A stretch of DNA of 64,000 nucleotides from Rubrobacter_D sp963840835 (GCA_963840835.1 CAWJAM010000015.1:27920-91919), one strand, 5' to 3'. Counted from the first letter of the stretch, positions 1-8,946 are shown. Made by a program: numbers and translations. The notes: generated from the sequence alone by a model not told the origin.

Positions 1-184
1 CCAGGACCGCCACGTCGAGCTCGAACCTCGCGGCGTGTGAGCGTGCCTCCGCGAGCGATTCAGCCTGGGCCAGGAGATCGATGTCCGGCTGTCTGCCGAG
101 CAGGACCTCCATGAGATCCCTGAAGGCGGCGTGGTCCTCGACGATCATGACGCGGATCGGTCTCGCCTGGCGTTCCGCGCTCAT
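1..184 (-). CDS. Response regulator, N-terminal part (runs off the window)
   Basis: The first 61 residues of a receiver domain are visible on the minus strand. They begin MSAERQARPIRVMIVEDH, with the acidic ED pair that forms the Mg2+ pocket, and run to ELDVAVL, where the phosphorylated Asp would follow just outside the window. The ATG overlaps the TGA of the upstream histidine kinase as ATGA, so the two are translationally coupled and very likely a cognate pair. A NarL/LuxR-type output domain is expected from the HisKA_3 kinase partner, but it lies outside the window. Seen: start, acidic residues, overlap. Inferred: output domain. Confidence 0.85.
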   Translation of the reverse strand, partial: MSAERQARPIRVMIVEDHAAFRDLMEVLLGRQPDIDLLAQAESLAEARSHAARFELDVAVL

Positions 185-1614
185 TCGGAGGTCCCTGGTG
201 GCAACGGGACCCTCAACCGCACGCTGGTGCCATGCCCCTCTTCGCTCTCTATCTCTAGGTTGCCGCCGAGGAGGGCGGCCCTCTCGCGCATGCTGCCAAG
301 CCCCACGCCCGGCGGGACCTCCCGCCCGAAGCCCGCCCCGTCGTCGCTCACCTCGGCCAGCAGGTCTTCCCCCTCCATCCGGAGCCTGACCGTGATCCTC
401 CTCGCCCCGGAGTGCCTGCGGGCGTTGGTGAGCGCCTCCTGGATTATTCGCGAGACCTGCGTGCCCGTCTCTCCCAGGGGCGCCTGAGGGACCCCTTCTC
501 CCACCTCCAGGCTTACCTCCGCGTTGCGGGACATCATCCGGTTTCGCTCCACCACGTACCGGACCATCTCGGTGAAGGGGCGGCCCTCCTCGCCGTCGAT
601 GCGCAGGTCGCTGACCACCTCGCGCAGGCCCAGGGCGCCGTGTCTGACCGCGTCTATGGCCGCCTGCAGCCGCTCCTCGAGTCCCGCGTTATCGGCCTGC
701 AGCATGATCAGGCCGAGGGCCGCAGCAGTGTAGGAGAAGTCCTGCAAGGGGCCGTCGTGGAGGTCCCGGGCTATTCGCTGGCGCTCGGTCTCCCTCACCC
801 GCCTGAGGGTCTCCTCGGCCCGCTTGCGCTCGGTCTCGTCTCGGAAGTACACCGACAGCCCCTCCCGCGAAGGGTAGGCCCGCCCTGCCACCCAGATGCC
901 ACGTCCCGGCCACATGGCCTCGAACTCGGTGGTTACGCCCTCCTCCATGGCCCGCCTTATCTGCCGGTAGGACTCCGAGTCCACCTCCTCGGGGAACTCC
1001 TCCCACACGTTCTTGCCGAGCAGTTTGTCCCTAGAGCGGCCCCACAGCTCCTCCGCCTTGCCGTTGACGTAGGTGAGGCACCACTCCCCATCGACGGCAT
1101 AGAAGGCGTCGGAGATGCTTTCGAGTATGTCGGTGGAACGCTCCCTGGCCGCCCGCTCCTCAGCCAGCAGCCGCTCGCGCTCCTCGGCCTCCTTGCGCGC
1201 GGTTGTATCCCTGGTGACCTTGGCGAAGCCCCTGAGCTCGCCCTCCTCGTCCCAAAGCGCGGTGATCAGCACGTTGGCCCAGAAGGTGGATCCGTCCCTG
1301 TGGACCCTCAATCCTTCCTCCTCGTAGCTGCCCTCGGCGGCCGCGACGCGCAGCTCCTCATCGGGGTGGCCCCTCTCAACGTCCTCGTCGGTGTAGAAGA
1401 TAGAGAAGTGCTCGCCTACGATCTCCCCTGCCTCGTAGCCCTTTATGCGCTGGGCCCCTTCGTTCCAGGTGGTTATGTAGCCCTCGGGGTCGAGCATGAA
1501 GATGGCGTAGTCCTTGACGCTCTCAACAAGGAGGCGGAAGCGCTCCTCACTCTCCTGCAGGATCTGCCGGGTCCGCCTAGACGCCCCACCGAAGTCGGAC
1601 GGTTGCATCGACAC
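181..1614 (-). CDS. PAS-PAS sensor histidine kinase (HisKA_3/NarX type)
   Basis: Probable cytoplasmic sensor kinase. Two PAS domains follow each other (about residues 20-145 and 165-270), the first opening with ERFRLLVESVKDYAIF. A HisKA_3 dimerisation/phosphoacceptor segment comes next (ERQRIARDLHDGPLQ, His near residue 286), then a HATPase_c domain with EALTNARRHSG, DDGAGFG and GLGSMRERA. No membrane segment is visible, so the signal is probably internal (redox, light or ligand via PAS). The open frame reaches 1809, but GGAGGT lies 9 bases before the GTG at 1614, so I start there; an ATG at 1608 is the alternative. It is coupled by ATGA to the response regulator. Confidence 0.88.
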   Translation of the reverse strand: MSMQPSDFGGASRRTRQILQESEERFRLLVESVKDYAIFMLDPEGYITTWNEGAQRIKGYEAGEIVGEHFSIFYTDEDVERGHPDEELRVAAAEGSYEEEGLRVHRDGSTFWANVLITALWDEEGELRGFAKVTRDTTARKEAEERERLLAEERAARERSTDILESISDAFYAVDGEWCLTYVNGKAEELWGRSRDKLLGKNVWEEFPEEVDSESYRQIRRAMEEGVTTEFEAMWPGRGIWVAGRAYPSREGLSVYFRDETERKRAEETLRRVRETERQRIARDLHDGPLQDFSYTAAALGLIMLQADNAGLEERLQAAIDAVRHGALGLREVVSDLRIDGEEGRPFTEMVRYVVERNRMMSRNAEVSLEVGEGVPQAPLGETGTQVSRIIQEALTNARRHSGARRITVRLRMEGEDLLAEVSDDGAGFGREVPPGVGLGSMRERAALLGGNLEIESEEGHGTSVRLRVPLPPGTSE

Positions 1615-1863
1615 TATCGCACCACCTCCAATACTAACGGGCGCTATTGTTGCACAGTCAGAAGCCGGACATCGTGCTGGCTCCGGGTGGGGCCATAAAG
1701 GAGCCCTGCCGAAGCGCCGGGGATCTTGCTCGGCGAGTACGCTAACGCCCCCGCCGTTGGGGAGGACCCATACCCGGGGCCGTCGGGGGCTTCCAGACTG
1801 CTCCCCCAAGCGCCTTCTTCTGGGCGCTTGGCCTCGTGCGCCTAAGGCCCGCCCGTGGCACTC

Positions 1864-2280
1864 CTACAGTCTCCCGTAGCGCTCGAGCTGCTCGACCAAC
1901 CACCTCGCCGTCCGCTCCATGACCCCGAGGTCGCGCTCCCTGAGCCACGGGTCGGGCTCGTGGCTCACGCAGCACAAGGTGCCGTAGAGGCGCCCGTCTG
2001 AGAGCACCAAAGGCACCGCGCAATAGGAGCCTATGTCAGCCTCGCTGGTCACCCTGAGGTCCTTGGTAGCGTCCTCACGCTTGGCGTCTGGGACCACCTG
2101 AGGGATTCGCCCGTCGATCACCCTCTTGCAGTAGGACTCGTCGATCGGAAAGCTCGCGCCTTCTTGCCAGCCGAAGGACTCGGCGTCCCCCTCTACGGCC
2201 CGGAAGACGAGCCAGTTCTCGGAGAACTCCGAGACGAAGGCGACGTCCATCCGGAGGGCCTCCCTGACGTCGCGAAGCAT
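1864..2280 (-). CDS. Stand-alone GAF-domain protein
   Basis: About 138 residues that are essentially one GAF domain. It starts MLRDVREALRMDVAFVSEF and contains FPIDESYCKRVIDGRIPQVV, YCAVPLVLSDGRLYGTLCC and the tail helix of the fold. GAF domains of this kind bind small ligands or chromophores and are often found as bare sensors beside histidine kinases. The next gene on the same strand is a PAS kinase, starting about 250 bases downstream, so a sensor role in that circuit is plausible but inferred. An in-frame TGA about ten codons upstream of the ATG limits the start. Confidence 0.75.
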   Translation of the reverse strand: MLRDVREALRMDVAFVSEFSENWLVFRAVEGDAESFGWQEGASFPIDESYCKRVIDGRIPQVVPDAKREDATKDLRVTSEADIGSYCAVPLVLSDGRLYGTLCCVSHEPDPWLRERDLGVMERTARWLVEQLERYGRL

Positions 2281-2312
2281 GTACTTAAAAGGGAAGTTCG
2301 CTCACTAAGCGC

Positions 2313-2340
2313 GCAGCCCCTCGGTCGACCGAGGGGCTGC
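2313..2340. terminator. Perfect 28-base palindrome, probable bidirectional terminator
   Basis: A perfect inverted repeat with arms GCAGCCCCTCGGTC and GACCGAGGGGCTGC and no loop beyond the turn. It lies upstream of the GAF gene and before the cupin gene. It has no clear T-tract on either side, so terminator function is inferred from stem strength and position. Confidence 0.5.
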
Positions 2341-2369
2341 AGTGCCGTAGCGCACATCCGCTCAGTATT

Positions 2370-2403
2370 TTCTTAGAACTCCGTCAGCGCGAAGTTCTAA
2401 GAA
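2370..2403. repeat. Inverted repeat TTCTTAGAACT / AGTTCTAAGAA
   Basis: Two 11-base arms separated by 12 bases. The left arm sequence CTTAGAACTCC occurs again near 4357, upstream of the LtrA-like gene. TATACT at 2461-2466 could be the -10 of the following cupin gene, so the repeat may be an operator or terminator near that promoter. Function is not established. Confidence 0.4.
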
Positions 2404-2501
2404 TTCGACTTTCTACGCAGTCGGGTGCAAAGGAGGGCACAGGCCAGGGGCGCAGTTTCGTATACTGGCTGGTGGACGACCGGTGGCAAGGGAAGGTGCT
2501 C

Positions 2502-3035
2502 ATGACGACCGAACGTCGCAAGGAACTGCCAGAAGGGCAAGCGCAGTACGCACGCCGCATGAACCAGGAGTCTTCGGTGCTGTACATGGACTGCCTGTTT
2601 AGCGTCCTGGCTGGCTCCGAAGAGACCGATGGGCGCTTCGGTCTGATGGAGATGGTGGCTCCTAGAGGGCGCGAGCCCTCGCGCCACCTCCACTACACCG
2701 ACGACGAGGGCTTCTACGTGCTCGAAGGCAACCTCACCTTCTACGTTGGAGAGGAGATCTACGAAGCGAGCCCCGGCACGTTCGTTTTCCTGCCTCACGG
2801 CATAGCTCACTCCTACACATTCGAGACTGATGTGGTCCGCATGCTCTCCATCGTCGCGCCGGGCGGGTTGGAGAGACATTTCCGGGATCCTCGGTTTGGC
2901 GACCCAGCCAAGTCTCTGACGCTGCCACCGCCTGCAGCAGATCCCGACCCAGACTTACTAGAGGCGATGGCCAAGGACCTGGCCAGGTACGGCACCGAGG
3001 TAGTCGGTCCGCCCGGACCGCCACAGCAAGGGTAG
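2502..3035 (+). CDS. Cupin-domain protein
   Basis: A 177-residue single-cupin protein. The metal-binding cupin motif 1 is visible around RHLHYTDDEGFYVLEG, and motif 2 around PHGIAHSYTFE. I chose the ATG at 2502 because GGAAGG lies just upstream; the frame stays open ten codons further up. The C-terminus is Pro-rich and then GPPGPPQQG. The reaction is unknown; quercetin-dioxygenase-like or isomerase-like cupins look like this. A second cupin at 60215 shares the layout (HHHEDEYTYVLEGEVGV) but is not adjacent. Confidence 0.8.
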   Translation: MTTERRKELPEGQAQYARRMNQESSVLYMDCLFSVLAGSEETDGRFGLMEMVAPRGREPSRHLHYTDDEGFYVLEGNLTFYVGEEIYEASPGTFVFLPHGIAHSYTFETDVVRMLSIVAPGGLERHFRDPRFGDPAKSLTLPPPAADPDPDLLEAMAKDLARYGTEVVGPPGPPQQG

Positions 3036-3092
3036 TAAGGTTCTCTGTATTCACTACTGAATCCGGAACACGCATGGCCAGTTGGACCGGGC

Positions 3093-4259
3093 CTATCGCC
3101 TTCGATGGGTCAACGAGTCACTGATCGCGACCAGTACTACGATCAAGGTTGCTGCGCCGGCTAGGGAGAGCGCCGACGCCGCAAAGCCCACCGGTGTCAG
3201 CGCAGCCAGGGCGACGACAGCCACCAAGCGGGACCAAGGCACCCGACCGGAGACTGCCCACAGGAAGACCCCATGCCCGACCACGAACAATGCCGTGCCG
3301 CCGAGGGTCAGCGAGATAGAGGCGAACGTGCCGGGGTCGCCGGGATGGGCGACCGTGAGCTCGTCGGCGGCCGCCACGGCGATGATGCCAGCGATCATCG
3401 GCAGATGAAAATAAGTGTAGGCGGACCGGGCTAGCCTGCCGGGATCCTCCGAGTGGGCGATCGTCTCGCTAGCGTCGTGTGCGCTGCGGGCGAAGTAGAT
3501 CCACCACAGTGCCCCGCTGCCGAGGAAGGCCACCCCGAAAGCGGCCACAGCGGCGGCTGAGACTTCTGCCTCCCCGAAGGTCGTGCCGGTAACCAGGATG
3601 GACTCGCCTAGGGCGATGATGACGAAGAGCTGGCACCTTTCGGCGAAGTGCGCCCCCTCAATCGTCCACTCCTCTGTGCGCGAGCGTCCCAGCCCCGGCG
3701 TCCGGTAGCCGGACGCCGGGCCAGCGTAGTCCACGCCCAGGGCGAGCAGCCACAGCACGTAGCGCGCCTCACCTTCGGCCAAGCCCCCCGCCACCCACAA
3801 CACACCGGACGCAGCGAACCATGCGAGTATCCGCCGGAACGCACCACTAAGTGGATGAGACGCCTCCAGCGCAAGGACCGCGAAGACGGTCCGCCCCAAC
3901 TGTATCGCGACGTAGGATAGGGCGAACATCAGCCCCCGCTCGCCGAAGGCTTCCGGAATCGCCACCGACATCACCAAGCTAGCGAGCATCACGGCCCCAA
4001 GCATTAGGCGTACCGACAGCGCGTCGGGATCGAACCAGTTGGTGAACCAGGTCGTATACTGCCACGCCCACCACACCACGAGCAGCAGGAAGAGTGTCTG
4101 AAGCGCCCCCCCGATGGTCGGGTGGGTCAGGAGCAGGTGGGAGAGCTGGGTTATCGCGAAGACATAGACGAGGTCGAAGAACAGCTCCAAGGGCGTGACC
4201 CTCTGCTCGCCGCCGTCCCTGACGCGCAGCACCCCTCCATGGTCGAACCTCTGCGCCAT
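3093..4259 (-). CDS. LtrA family membrane protein (low temperature requirement A)
   Basis: About 388 residues with roughly ten to eleven hydrophobic segments. The N-terminus carries the family signature VTPLELFFDLVYVFAITQLS, followed by WWAWQYTTWFTNWFDPD, which is typical of bacterial LtrA proteins. The biochemical role of the family is unknown. I start at the ATG at 4259 because GGGAGG sits six bases upstream; the frame continues eight codons further. It stands alone between the cupin gene and the HNH gene, transcribed toward the cupin gene. Confidence 0.85.
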   Translation of the reverse strand: MAQRFDHGGVLRVRDGGEQRVTPLELFFDLVYVFAITQLSHLLLTHPTIGGALQTLFLLLVVWWAWQYTTWFTNWFDPDALSVRLMLGAVMLASLVMSVAIPEAFGERGLMFALSYVAIQLGRTVFAVLALEASHPLSGAFRRILAWFAASGVLWVAGGLAEGEARYVLWLLALGVDYAGPASGYRTPGLGRSRTEEWTIEGAHFAERCQLFVIIALGESILVTGTTFGEAEVSAAAVAAFGVAFLGSGALWWIYFARSAHDASETIAHSEDPGRLARSAYTYFHLPMIAGIIAVAAADELTVAHPGDPGTFASISLTLGGTALFVVGHGVFLWAVSGRVPWSRLVAVVALAALTPVGFAASALSLAGAATLIVVLVAISDSLTHRRR

Positions 4260-4401
4260 GTACGCCTCCCGGAATCCTGCCAACGCGCGACCGGTAGTAT
4301 TCTCCCATCGCCTGTCGGCATTTCGTACCGTCCAAACGGTCGGGTTTTCGAGTTTCTTAGAACTCCCCTTTCCACGCAGTTCGGTGAATAAGGGTAAAGA
4401 G

Positions 4402-4433
4402 AAGGGCCGAGGTTCTCAATAGCCCCGGCCCTT
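4402..4433. terminator. Hairpin, probable terminator; shared cassette
   Basis: Arms AAGGGCCGAGG and CCCCGGCCCTT around a ten-base loop, between the 3' end of the HNH gene and the start of the LtrA gene. The preceding stretch (TCGGTGAATAAGGGTAAAGA) plus the left arm recurs in reverse complement at about 60806-60841, next to another hairpin, so this is a reused cassette. Confidence 0.55.
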
Positions 4434-4489
4434 GCTGGAGGTGGCCAAGCGTTCCTACCGCCCCGGCGCTTATCTGACTACGAGAGAAT

Positions 4490-5152
4490 CTATGCCTTCA
4501 ACCTGTAGTCGATGACGTTGACGAACTTCTTCCTGTTACAAGATCCGCACAACGGCTGTATGTTGCCGATGTCGTCCGAGCCTCCCCTGGTCAAAGGCAC
4601 GACGTGGTCGGCCTCCAACACGGCCTCGGTGTCACCGCAAGCCAGACATCTATTGCCGTAACCCTCGCAAAGCTCTTCGAACTCCTCGGCAGTAAAACTG
4701 CCCGCACTGGCGTGCCTAGCGGCTCTTCTCTTGCGGCCGTTATTGGCTTTGGCTTGCCTAACTTTCTCGGGGTTATCTTCAGCCCACATCTTGCTGCGGG
4801 CGATTATTTCGTCTCGGTTAAGCTCGTAGTGCTTACGTTTGGAAGCGCTTACGCCGGCTTCATTTTCTTCTGCCCATCTCTTCTTGTACTCGGATATCTG
4901 CTCCTTGTGTTCTTCCTCGTACTTCCGGCGTGCCTCTACCCGATGGGTCAGGTTTGCTCTGGCTTTCTCGTACTGGGTGTATTGCTCCAAGCGTTCTCGG
5001 CGATTTTCTTGTACGCGCAACCTGATACACACCTTGCACTTGTTCAGGTGGCCGTCCGCCATTCGAGGGTGTTTGTAGTATTCTGCGAGGTCTTTCTCTA
5101 CCCCGCAGCCCTTACAGGTCTTTGAGCTCACCTCACAAGATGTTCCGGACAA
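4490..5152 (-). CDS. HNH endonuclease with N-terminal zinc-binding motif
   Basis: A 220-residue protein. The N-terminus has TCKGCGVEKDLAEYY and KCKVC, a four-Cys zinc site seen in phage and free-standing homing-type HNH proteins. The middle is long, charged and helical. The C-terminal HNH domain reads LEADHVVPLTRGGSDD, then NIQPLCGSCNRKK. The start is a TTG at 5152 inside the last codons of ssb, overlapping by 20 bases, with no good ribosome-binding site; an in-frame GTG lies seven codons on. The AT-rich junction and codon use look less GC-biased than neighbours, which suggests transfer. Confidence 0.82.
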   Translation of the reverse strand: MSGTSCEVSSKTCKGCGVEKDLAEYYKHPRMADGHLNKCKVCIRLRVQENRRERLEQYTQYEKARANLTHRVEARRKYEEEHKEQISEYKKRWAEENEAGVSASKRKHYELNRDEIIARSKMWAEDNPEKVRQAKANNGRKRRAARHASAGSFTAEEFEELCEGYGNRCLACGDTEAVLEADHVVPLTRGGSDDIGNIQPLCGSCNRKKFVNVIDYRLKA

Positions 5153-5612
5153 TCAATGATTTGTTACTAAAGTAGCGAAATGGAATATCCTCAAAGTCGG
5201 TTTCATCGATATCCACTTCTTCACGCTGGCCGCCGCGTCCGCCGCCGCGGCGGGCCTGTCCGCCCCCGCCAGAAACGGCGCCGTCTTCCGGGTCGGCCCT
5301 GCCGCCGAGGAACTCCACCCTATCGGCGACCACGTCGACGGCGCTCCGCTTGGAGCCGTCCTGGGCCTCCCAGGTACGGTATTGCAGGCGACCTTCGACG
5401 AGTACGGGGTCGCCCTTCTTCTTGTAGTTGGCGACGGTCTCGCCGAGCTCTCGCCAAGCCGAGACGTTGAAGAAGTCGACCTCTTCGTTCTTGGAGTACA
5501 CCCGATTCACCGCCATTCCGAACCCGCATACCGGCGTGCCGCTCTGCGTGAACCTCAGCTCGGGATCCCTGGTCAAATTACCAGCCAAAATGACGCGGTT
5601 GAAACTGACCAC
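5133..5612 (-). CDS. ssb: Single-stranded DNA-binding protein with an extended C-terminus
   Basis: The OB fold starts VSFNRVILAGNLTRDPELR and includes VDFFNVSAWRELGE and YRTWEAQDGSKR. A Gly/Arg-rich linker follows, then an acidic tip DIDETDFEDIPF. In normal SSB proteins the chain ends at that Phe and the free carboxylate docks partner proteins. Here it continues with RYFSNKSLIVRNIL before the TGA. I chose the GTG at 5612 because AGGAGG is eight bases upstream. The downstream HNH gene overlaps the extension. The neighbour on the other side is ComEC-like, so this may be a competence-type SSB. Confidence 0.9.
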   Translation of the reverse strand: MVSFNRVILAGNLTRDPELRFTQSGTPVCGFGMAVNRVYSKNEEVDFFNVSAWRELGETVANYKKKGDPVLVEGRLQYRTWEAQDGSKRSAVDVVADRVEFLGGRADPEDGAVSGGGGQARRGGGRGGQREEVDIDETDFEDIPFRYFSNKSLIVRNIL

Positions 5613-5701
5613 TTCTCTTTCCTCCTTCTGTATGCCCTGCAAGGGTAACAATACAGGAACATTCTCGGTTCTCAAGCGCAACGGCTTTAGTGGCTGTCAC
5701 T

Positions 5702-6608
5702 TCAACGCTTCGTGACGGCCACCTTCAGCTCCTGCTCCTTTATGGTGGCTATGACATCCCCGTCCTCGTCGTTGCGGAAGACCTTCGCACCCACCCTTTG
5801 GAGCTTATCGAGGGTCTCGGGGGTAGGATGCCCGTAGGGGTTATCCGCGCCGCACTGGATGACGGCCACCTTTGGCGGAAAGCGGCTGAGGAAGAGCGGG
5901 GTCGATGAGGTGTTCGAGCCGTGGTGGGTGACCTTCAGGATCGTCAATGGACCCGTGTAGGGTCCGTTCGCCATGTACTCCTCCTCGTTCGCCTCGGCGT
6001 CGCCGGCGAGCAGTATTCGGGCCGTCCCGTGGGTCAGAAGGATGGCCACGGAGTTGTCATTGATCTCCGAGAACAGCCCACCTTCGAGGTCCGTGGGCGG
6101 ACCGATGACGTCCGCCCGCACCCCTCCCCAATCCATCAGCATCCCGGCCCGCAAGACCTCCGTCTCAGCCCCCTCGTCGCGCACACCCCGCAAGAACGTG
6201 TTGTACGTCAGGGTGCTGTTCGTATCCCCCGAGACGAATACGGTCTCGACCGGGAAGGCGTCGAACACGTCCAGAAAGCCGCCGATGTGGTCGGCGTCGG
6301 GGTTGCTCACCACGATGCCGTCGAGGGTATCGACACCCCTGCTTCTGAGGAAGTCGACCACATTCGGCCCCTCCTCCGGCCGCCCCGCGTCGATCGAGAT
6401 AGCTCTCCCCACCAGCCTGCACGAGCACGCCGTCGCCCTGACCCACGTCTATGAAACTGACGGATAAGGAACCAGAAGGTGGTGGGCCAGGACCACCACC
6501 GGAGCCTTGCGTGAGCAACTCCAGCTCCGCGCAGGACGTTGCCAGCAAGCTCAGAGCCAGCAACAAGAGCGACGCAAGGAGGCCCATACCAGACCGACGG
6601 ACTAGCAC
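5702..6608 (-). pseudogene. ComEC-like metallo-beta-lactamase lipoprotein, one frameshift
   Basis: The N-terminal part has a signal peptide ending in LLATSC (lipobox-like) and then VSFIDVGQGDGVLVQAGG. The rest of the MBL domain continues in another frame from IDAGRPEEGPNVVDF, with SNPDADHIGG and LKVTHHGSNTSS. These match the extracellular nuclease-like domain of ComEC/Rec2 proteins; the channel domain is absent. The break falls at about 6391-6400, where removing one base would restore a single frame of about 300 codons. It is either a real disruption or a sequencing error. Next to ssb, a DNA-uptake or extracellular DNA-processing role is plausible. Confidence 0.75.
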
Positions 6609-6747
6609 GGGTTCACGTACCCCGGTTTATCCCCCGGCACCCTGCTCTCCTCTGGTACGCGCGACCATAGGATGGGTTATCGGCCCGTTCCGAGAAAACA
6701 TAGAGAAGGCTACAGGTTTCAGGCATCAGGCATCAGCAAGCAAAAAA

Positions 6748-6845
6748 CCTGACAAGCGAAGCTCGAAGGGCGAAGCGTGCTGACAAGTGGAAGCCGAAGG
6801 CTGGAACGTGCTGACAAGCCTGCGAAGCAGGCGTGCCGAAGGCTT
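6748..6845. repeat. TCAGC-linker hairpin array, fragment (right-arm units only)
   Basis: Three linkers of the GTGCTGACAAG type alternate with short palindromic inserts such as CCTGCGAAGCAGG. It abuts the stop codon of the SDR gene. Just before it (6715-6735) is a run of CAGGCATCAGGCATCAGC, a related short repeat. Confidence 0.7.
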
Positions 6846-7612
6846 CATAGGGTTCCGGAGTGGCGGATCATGCCTCCGTCTACGAATAGTGTGCTCCCCG
6901 TTACGTACGAGGTGTCGTCTGACGCGAGGAAGAGGGCGAGGTTCGCCACTTCTTCGGGTTTGCCCATCCGGCCAAGGGGGATCTCCGAGAGCAGCTCCTT
7001 CATCTGGTCGGGGTGCTCTTCGAGCGGGGCATCCATCGGGGTCTCGATGGCGCCTGGGGCGATATTGTTTACGGTGATGCTGTGAGGGGCGAGCTCGACG
7101 GCCAGCGTGCGCATCAGCATCCTGACCCCGCCCTTCGTCGCGCAGTAGGGCGCGTTCGTTGGCATGGCCAGGTCCTCGTGCACCGAGGAGACGTTGATGA
7201 TGCGGCCCCCTTCGCCCCCTTCGACCATCCGTTTGGCCGCCGCCTGGCAGCCGAGCCAGGTGCCCGTGAGGTTGATGGCGATGGTCTCCTGCCAGACCTC
7301 GAATGGGGTCTCGAGGAAAGGCACCTTGCGTTCCATGCCGGCGTTGTTGACCATTATGTCGAGGCGACCGAAGGCGTCTGTGGCCTTCTGGACTAGGGCC
7401 TCCACCTCCTTCGGGTCGGAGACATCGGCTCCTACCACCAACCCCTTGCCTCCCGAGTCTTCGATCTCCTGGACCACCTTCTGGGCCGCATCGGGATGGT
7501 GCGCGTAATTGATGACCACGGCGGCACCCTCCCCGACGAAGGCGCGCGCTATCGCTTCCCCTATCCCCGAGGAAGATCCCGTGACCACCGCCACCTTGTT
7601 CTCGAGCCGCAC
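6845..7612 (-). CDS. Short-chain dehydrogenase/reductase, glucose-1-dehydrogenase-like
   Basis: A 255-residue classical SDR. Visible are the TGSSSGIG nucleotide-binding loop, NNAG, the catalytic Ser in INVSSVHEDL and YCATK (Tyr and Lys), and a C-terminal FVDGGM. The TGADVS-like acidic turn and the family resemblance suggest glucose 1-dehydrogenase, but the substrate is not certain. It starts with GTG at 7612 and GGAGG overlaps the stop of the GH63 gene, so it is the last gene of that minus-strand operon. Its stop codon touches a hairpin-array repeat. Confidence 0.85.
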   Translation of the reverse strand: MRLENKVAVVTGSSSGIGEAIARAFVGEGAAVVINYAHHPDAAQKVVQEIEDSGGKGLVVGADVSDPKEVEALVQKATDAFGRLDIMVNNAGMERKVPFLETPFEVWQETIAINLTGTWLGCQAAAKRMVEGGEGGRIINVSSVHEDLAMPTNAPYCATKGGVRMLMRTLAVELAPHSITVNNIAPGAIETPMDAPLEEHPDQMKELLSEIPLGRMGKPEEVANLALFLASDDTSYVTGSTLFVDGGMIRHSGTL

Positions 7613-7621
7613 GCCGGCCTC

Positions 7622-8932
7622 CTAGTCTTTTTTCTTCGCCAACACGTCTATGAGTAGCGCGGCCGACCAGGAGAAGAGGTCCGAGCCGTGCCCCTGGCCG
7701 TTGGCCGGATCGAAGTACTCATGAAAACCCGCTTCCCGGCAGAGCCCGATGATGCCACTCCGCAATCGGTCGGCTTGCTGCTGGAATCCGTAGTCCTGCA
7801 GCCCGTGCATCAGGAACCAGTTTATGTTCAGCCAGACCGGTCCCCGCCAGTATTCTACGGGCGAGAACCCGAAGCCGTACATGTCGTAGCTGGGCACCGG
7901 CGTGACGTCTTTGTCGGAGAGGCCGAACCCGTCGTTCTCCAGGGCATCGACCAGTCGCTTCGCCCTCGCCTCGTCGGGGATGCCTGCGAACAGGGGCACG
8001 AAGTTCGGGGCGAAGTAGACGTGTATGGGTCTGTCGGCGACGAGGTCGTAGTCGAGGTAGACGCCGTTCTCCTTGTCCCAGAGCTTCCCTTCGATGGCGT
8101 GCGCCGTCTTCTGGGCCTGCTCCTTGTAGGGGGCCGGATCCTCGCCCAGGATACGCGCTATCTCGGCCATGTCGTGCTCCGAGCGGCAAAGGAGCGAGTT
8201 GAAGAGTACGTCCTGGACCAGGAAGGGACAATCTTTCCTGATCTCGTCCTCGTCGTAGCGGCGGTCGGCGAAGAATTTGACCAGGTAGGCGAACCGGTCG
8301 TAGGTGGCGCTGGTGGGGCGATCCAGGGGGTTTACAGAGTTGGTGTCGGCGCGCTTGTACTCGGGGATCTGCCCCGCCCTGAGGTGCATCCGCTGCATTA
8401 TGGAATCCCACATCGGGGAGTTGTCCATCCCCGACTCCCAGGGATGGCGGATGTAGACAAGGCCCTCCCCCCGCGGGTCCCTGTCGCGGTAGAGGTACTC
8501 ATGCCAGGCCCCCAGCTTGCGGAAGGCGTACCCGAGGAACTCTCTGGCATCTTCTCCGGCGCCCTTGTAGACGGCCAGCACGGCGGTGGCGTGGACGGGC
8601 GGGAGCACCACGCCCGAGGTCTCGCGGTGCCTGGGGGCGTGCGGGCTCTCTTCGGCTTCCCAGAAGTTGGGGCCGGGAAAATAATCCCGAAAGCGCGGGT
8701 TGAAGACGATCTGGGGCAAAAGACCGTTCGACCACTGGGCCTCGAAGAGGTGCCTGAGTTCTTTTTCGGCGCGCTCGCGGTCGTAGTGGGCGTAGGCGAT
8801 TGAGATCAGGGCCGAATCCCAGGACCACTGGTGCGGGTAGAGCCTCGGACCCGGCTGGGTGTACTCCCCGGTCCAGTTGAGGTCCAGGATCGCCTTCGCC
8901 TGGTCGACCAGCGCCGCGTCCTCTCTCTCCAA
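7622..8932 (-). CDS. mgh: GH63 mannosylglycerate/glucosylglycerate hydrolase
   Basis: A 436-residue alpha/alpha-barrel glycoside hydrolase. LYPHQWSWDSALISIA, FNPRFRDYFPGPNFW, HPWESGMDNSPMWD, YWRGPVWLNINWF and HEYFDP are typical of the GH63 mannosylglycerate/glucosylglycerate hydrolases described from Thermus, Rubrobacter and mycobacteria. By analogy the Asp of SGMDNSP and the Glu of HEYFDP are the catalytic pair. It would release glycerate and a hexose from compatible solutes after osmotic or heat stress. The start is TTG at 8932. It sits oddly downstream of replication genes, with 9-14 base gaps on each side. Confidence 0.82.
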   Translation of the reverse strand: MEREDAALVDQAKAILDLNWTGEYTQPGPRLYPHQWSWDSALISIAYAHYDRERAEKELRHLFEAQWSNGLLPQIVFNPRFRDYFPGPNFWEAEESPHAPRHRETSGVVLPPVHATAVLAVYKGAGEDAREFLGYAFRKLGAWHEYLYRDRDPRGEGLVYIRHPWESGMDNSPMWDSIMQRMHLRAGQIPEYKRADTNSVNPLDRPTSATYDRFAYLVKFFADRRYDEDEIRKDCPFLVQDVLFNSLLCRSEHDMAEIARILGEDPAPYKEQAQKTAHAIEGKLWDKENGVYLDYDLVADRPIHVYFAPNFVPLFAGIPDEARAKRLVDALENDGFGLSDKDVTPVPSYDMYGFGFSPVEYWRGPVWLNINWFLMHGLQDYGFQQQADRLRSGIIGLCREAGFHEYFDPANGQGHGSDLFSWSAALLIDVLAKKKD

Positions 8933-8946
8933 GAGTCTGGATACCC

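Noticed and set aside
412..1698. Long plus-strand open frame of 428 codons antisense to the histidine kinase
   Set aside because: It is the high-GC shadow of the minus-strand kinase gene; no start signal or domain. The same applies to long antisense frames over pmt (45310), accC (16506), mutL and sdhA.
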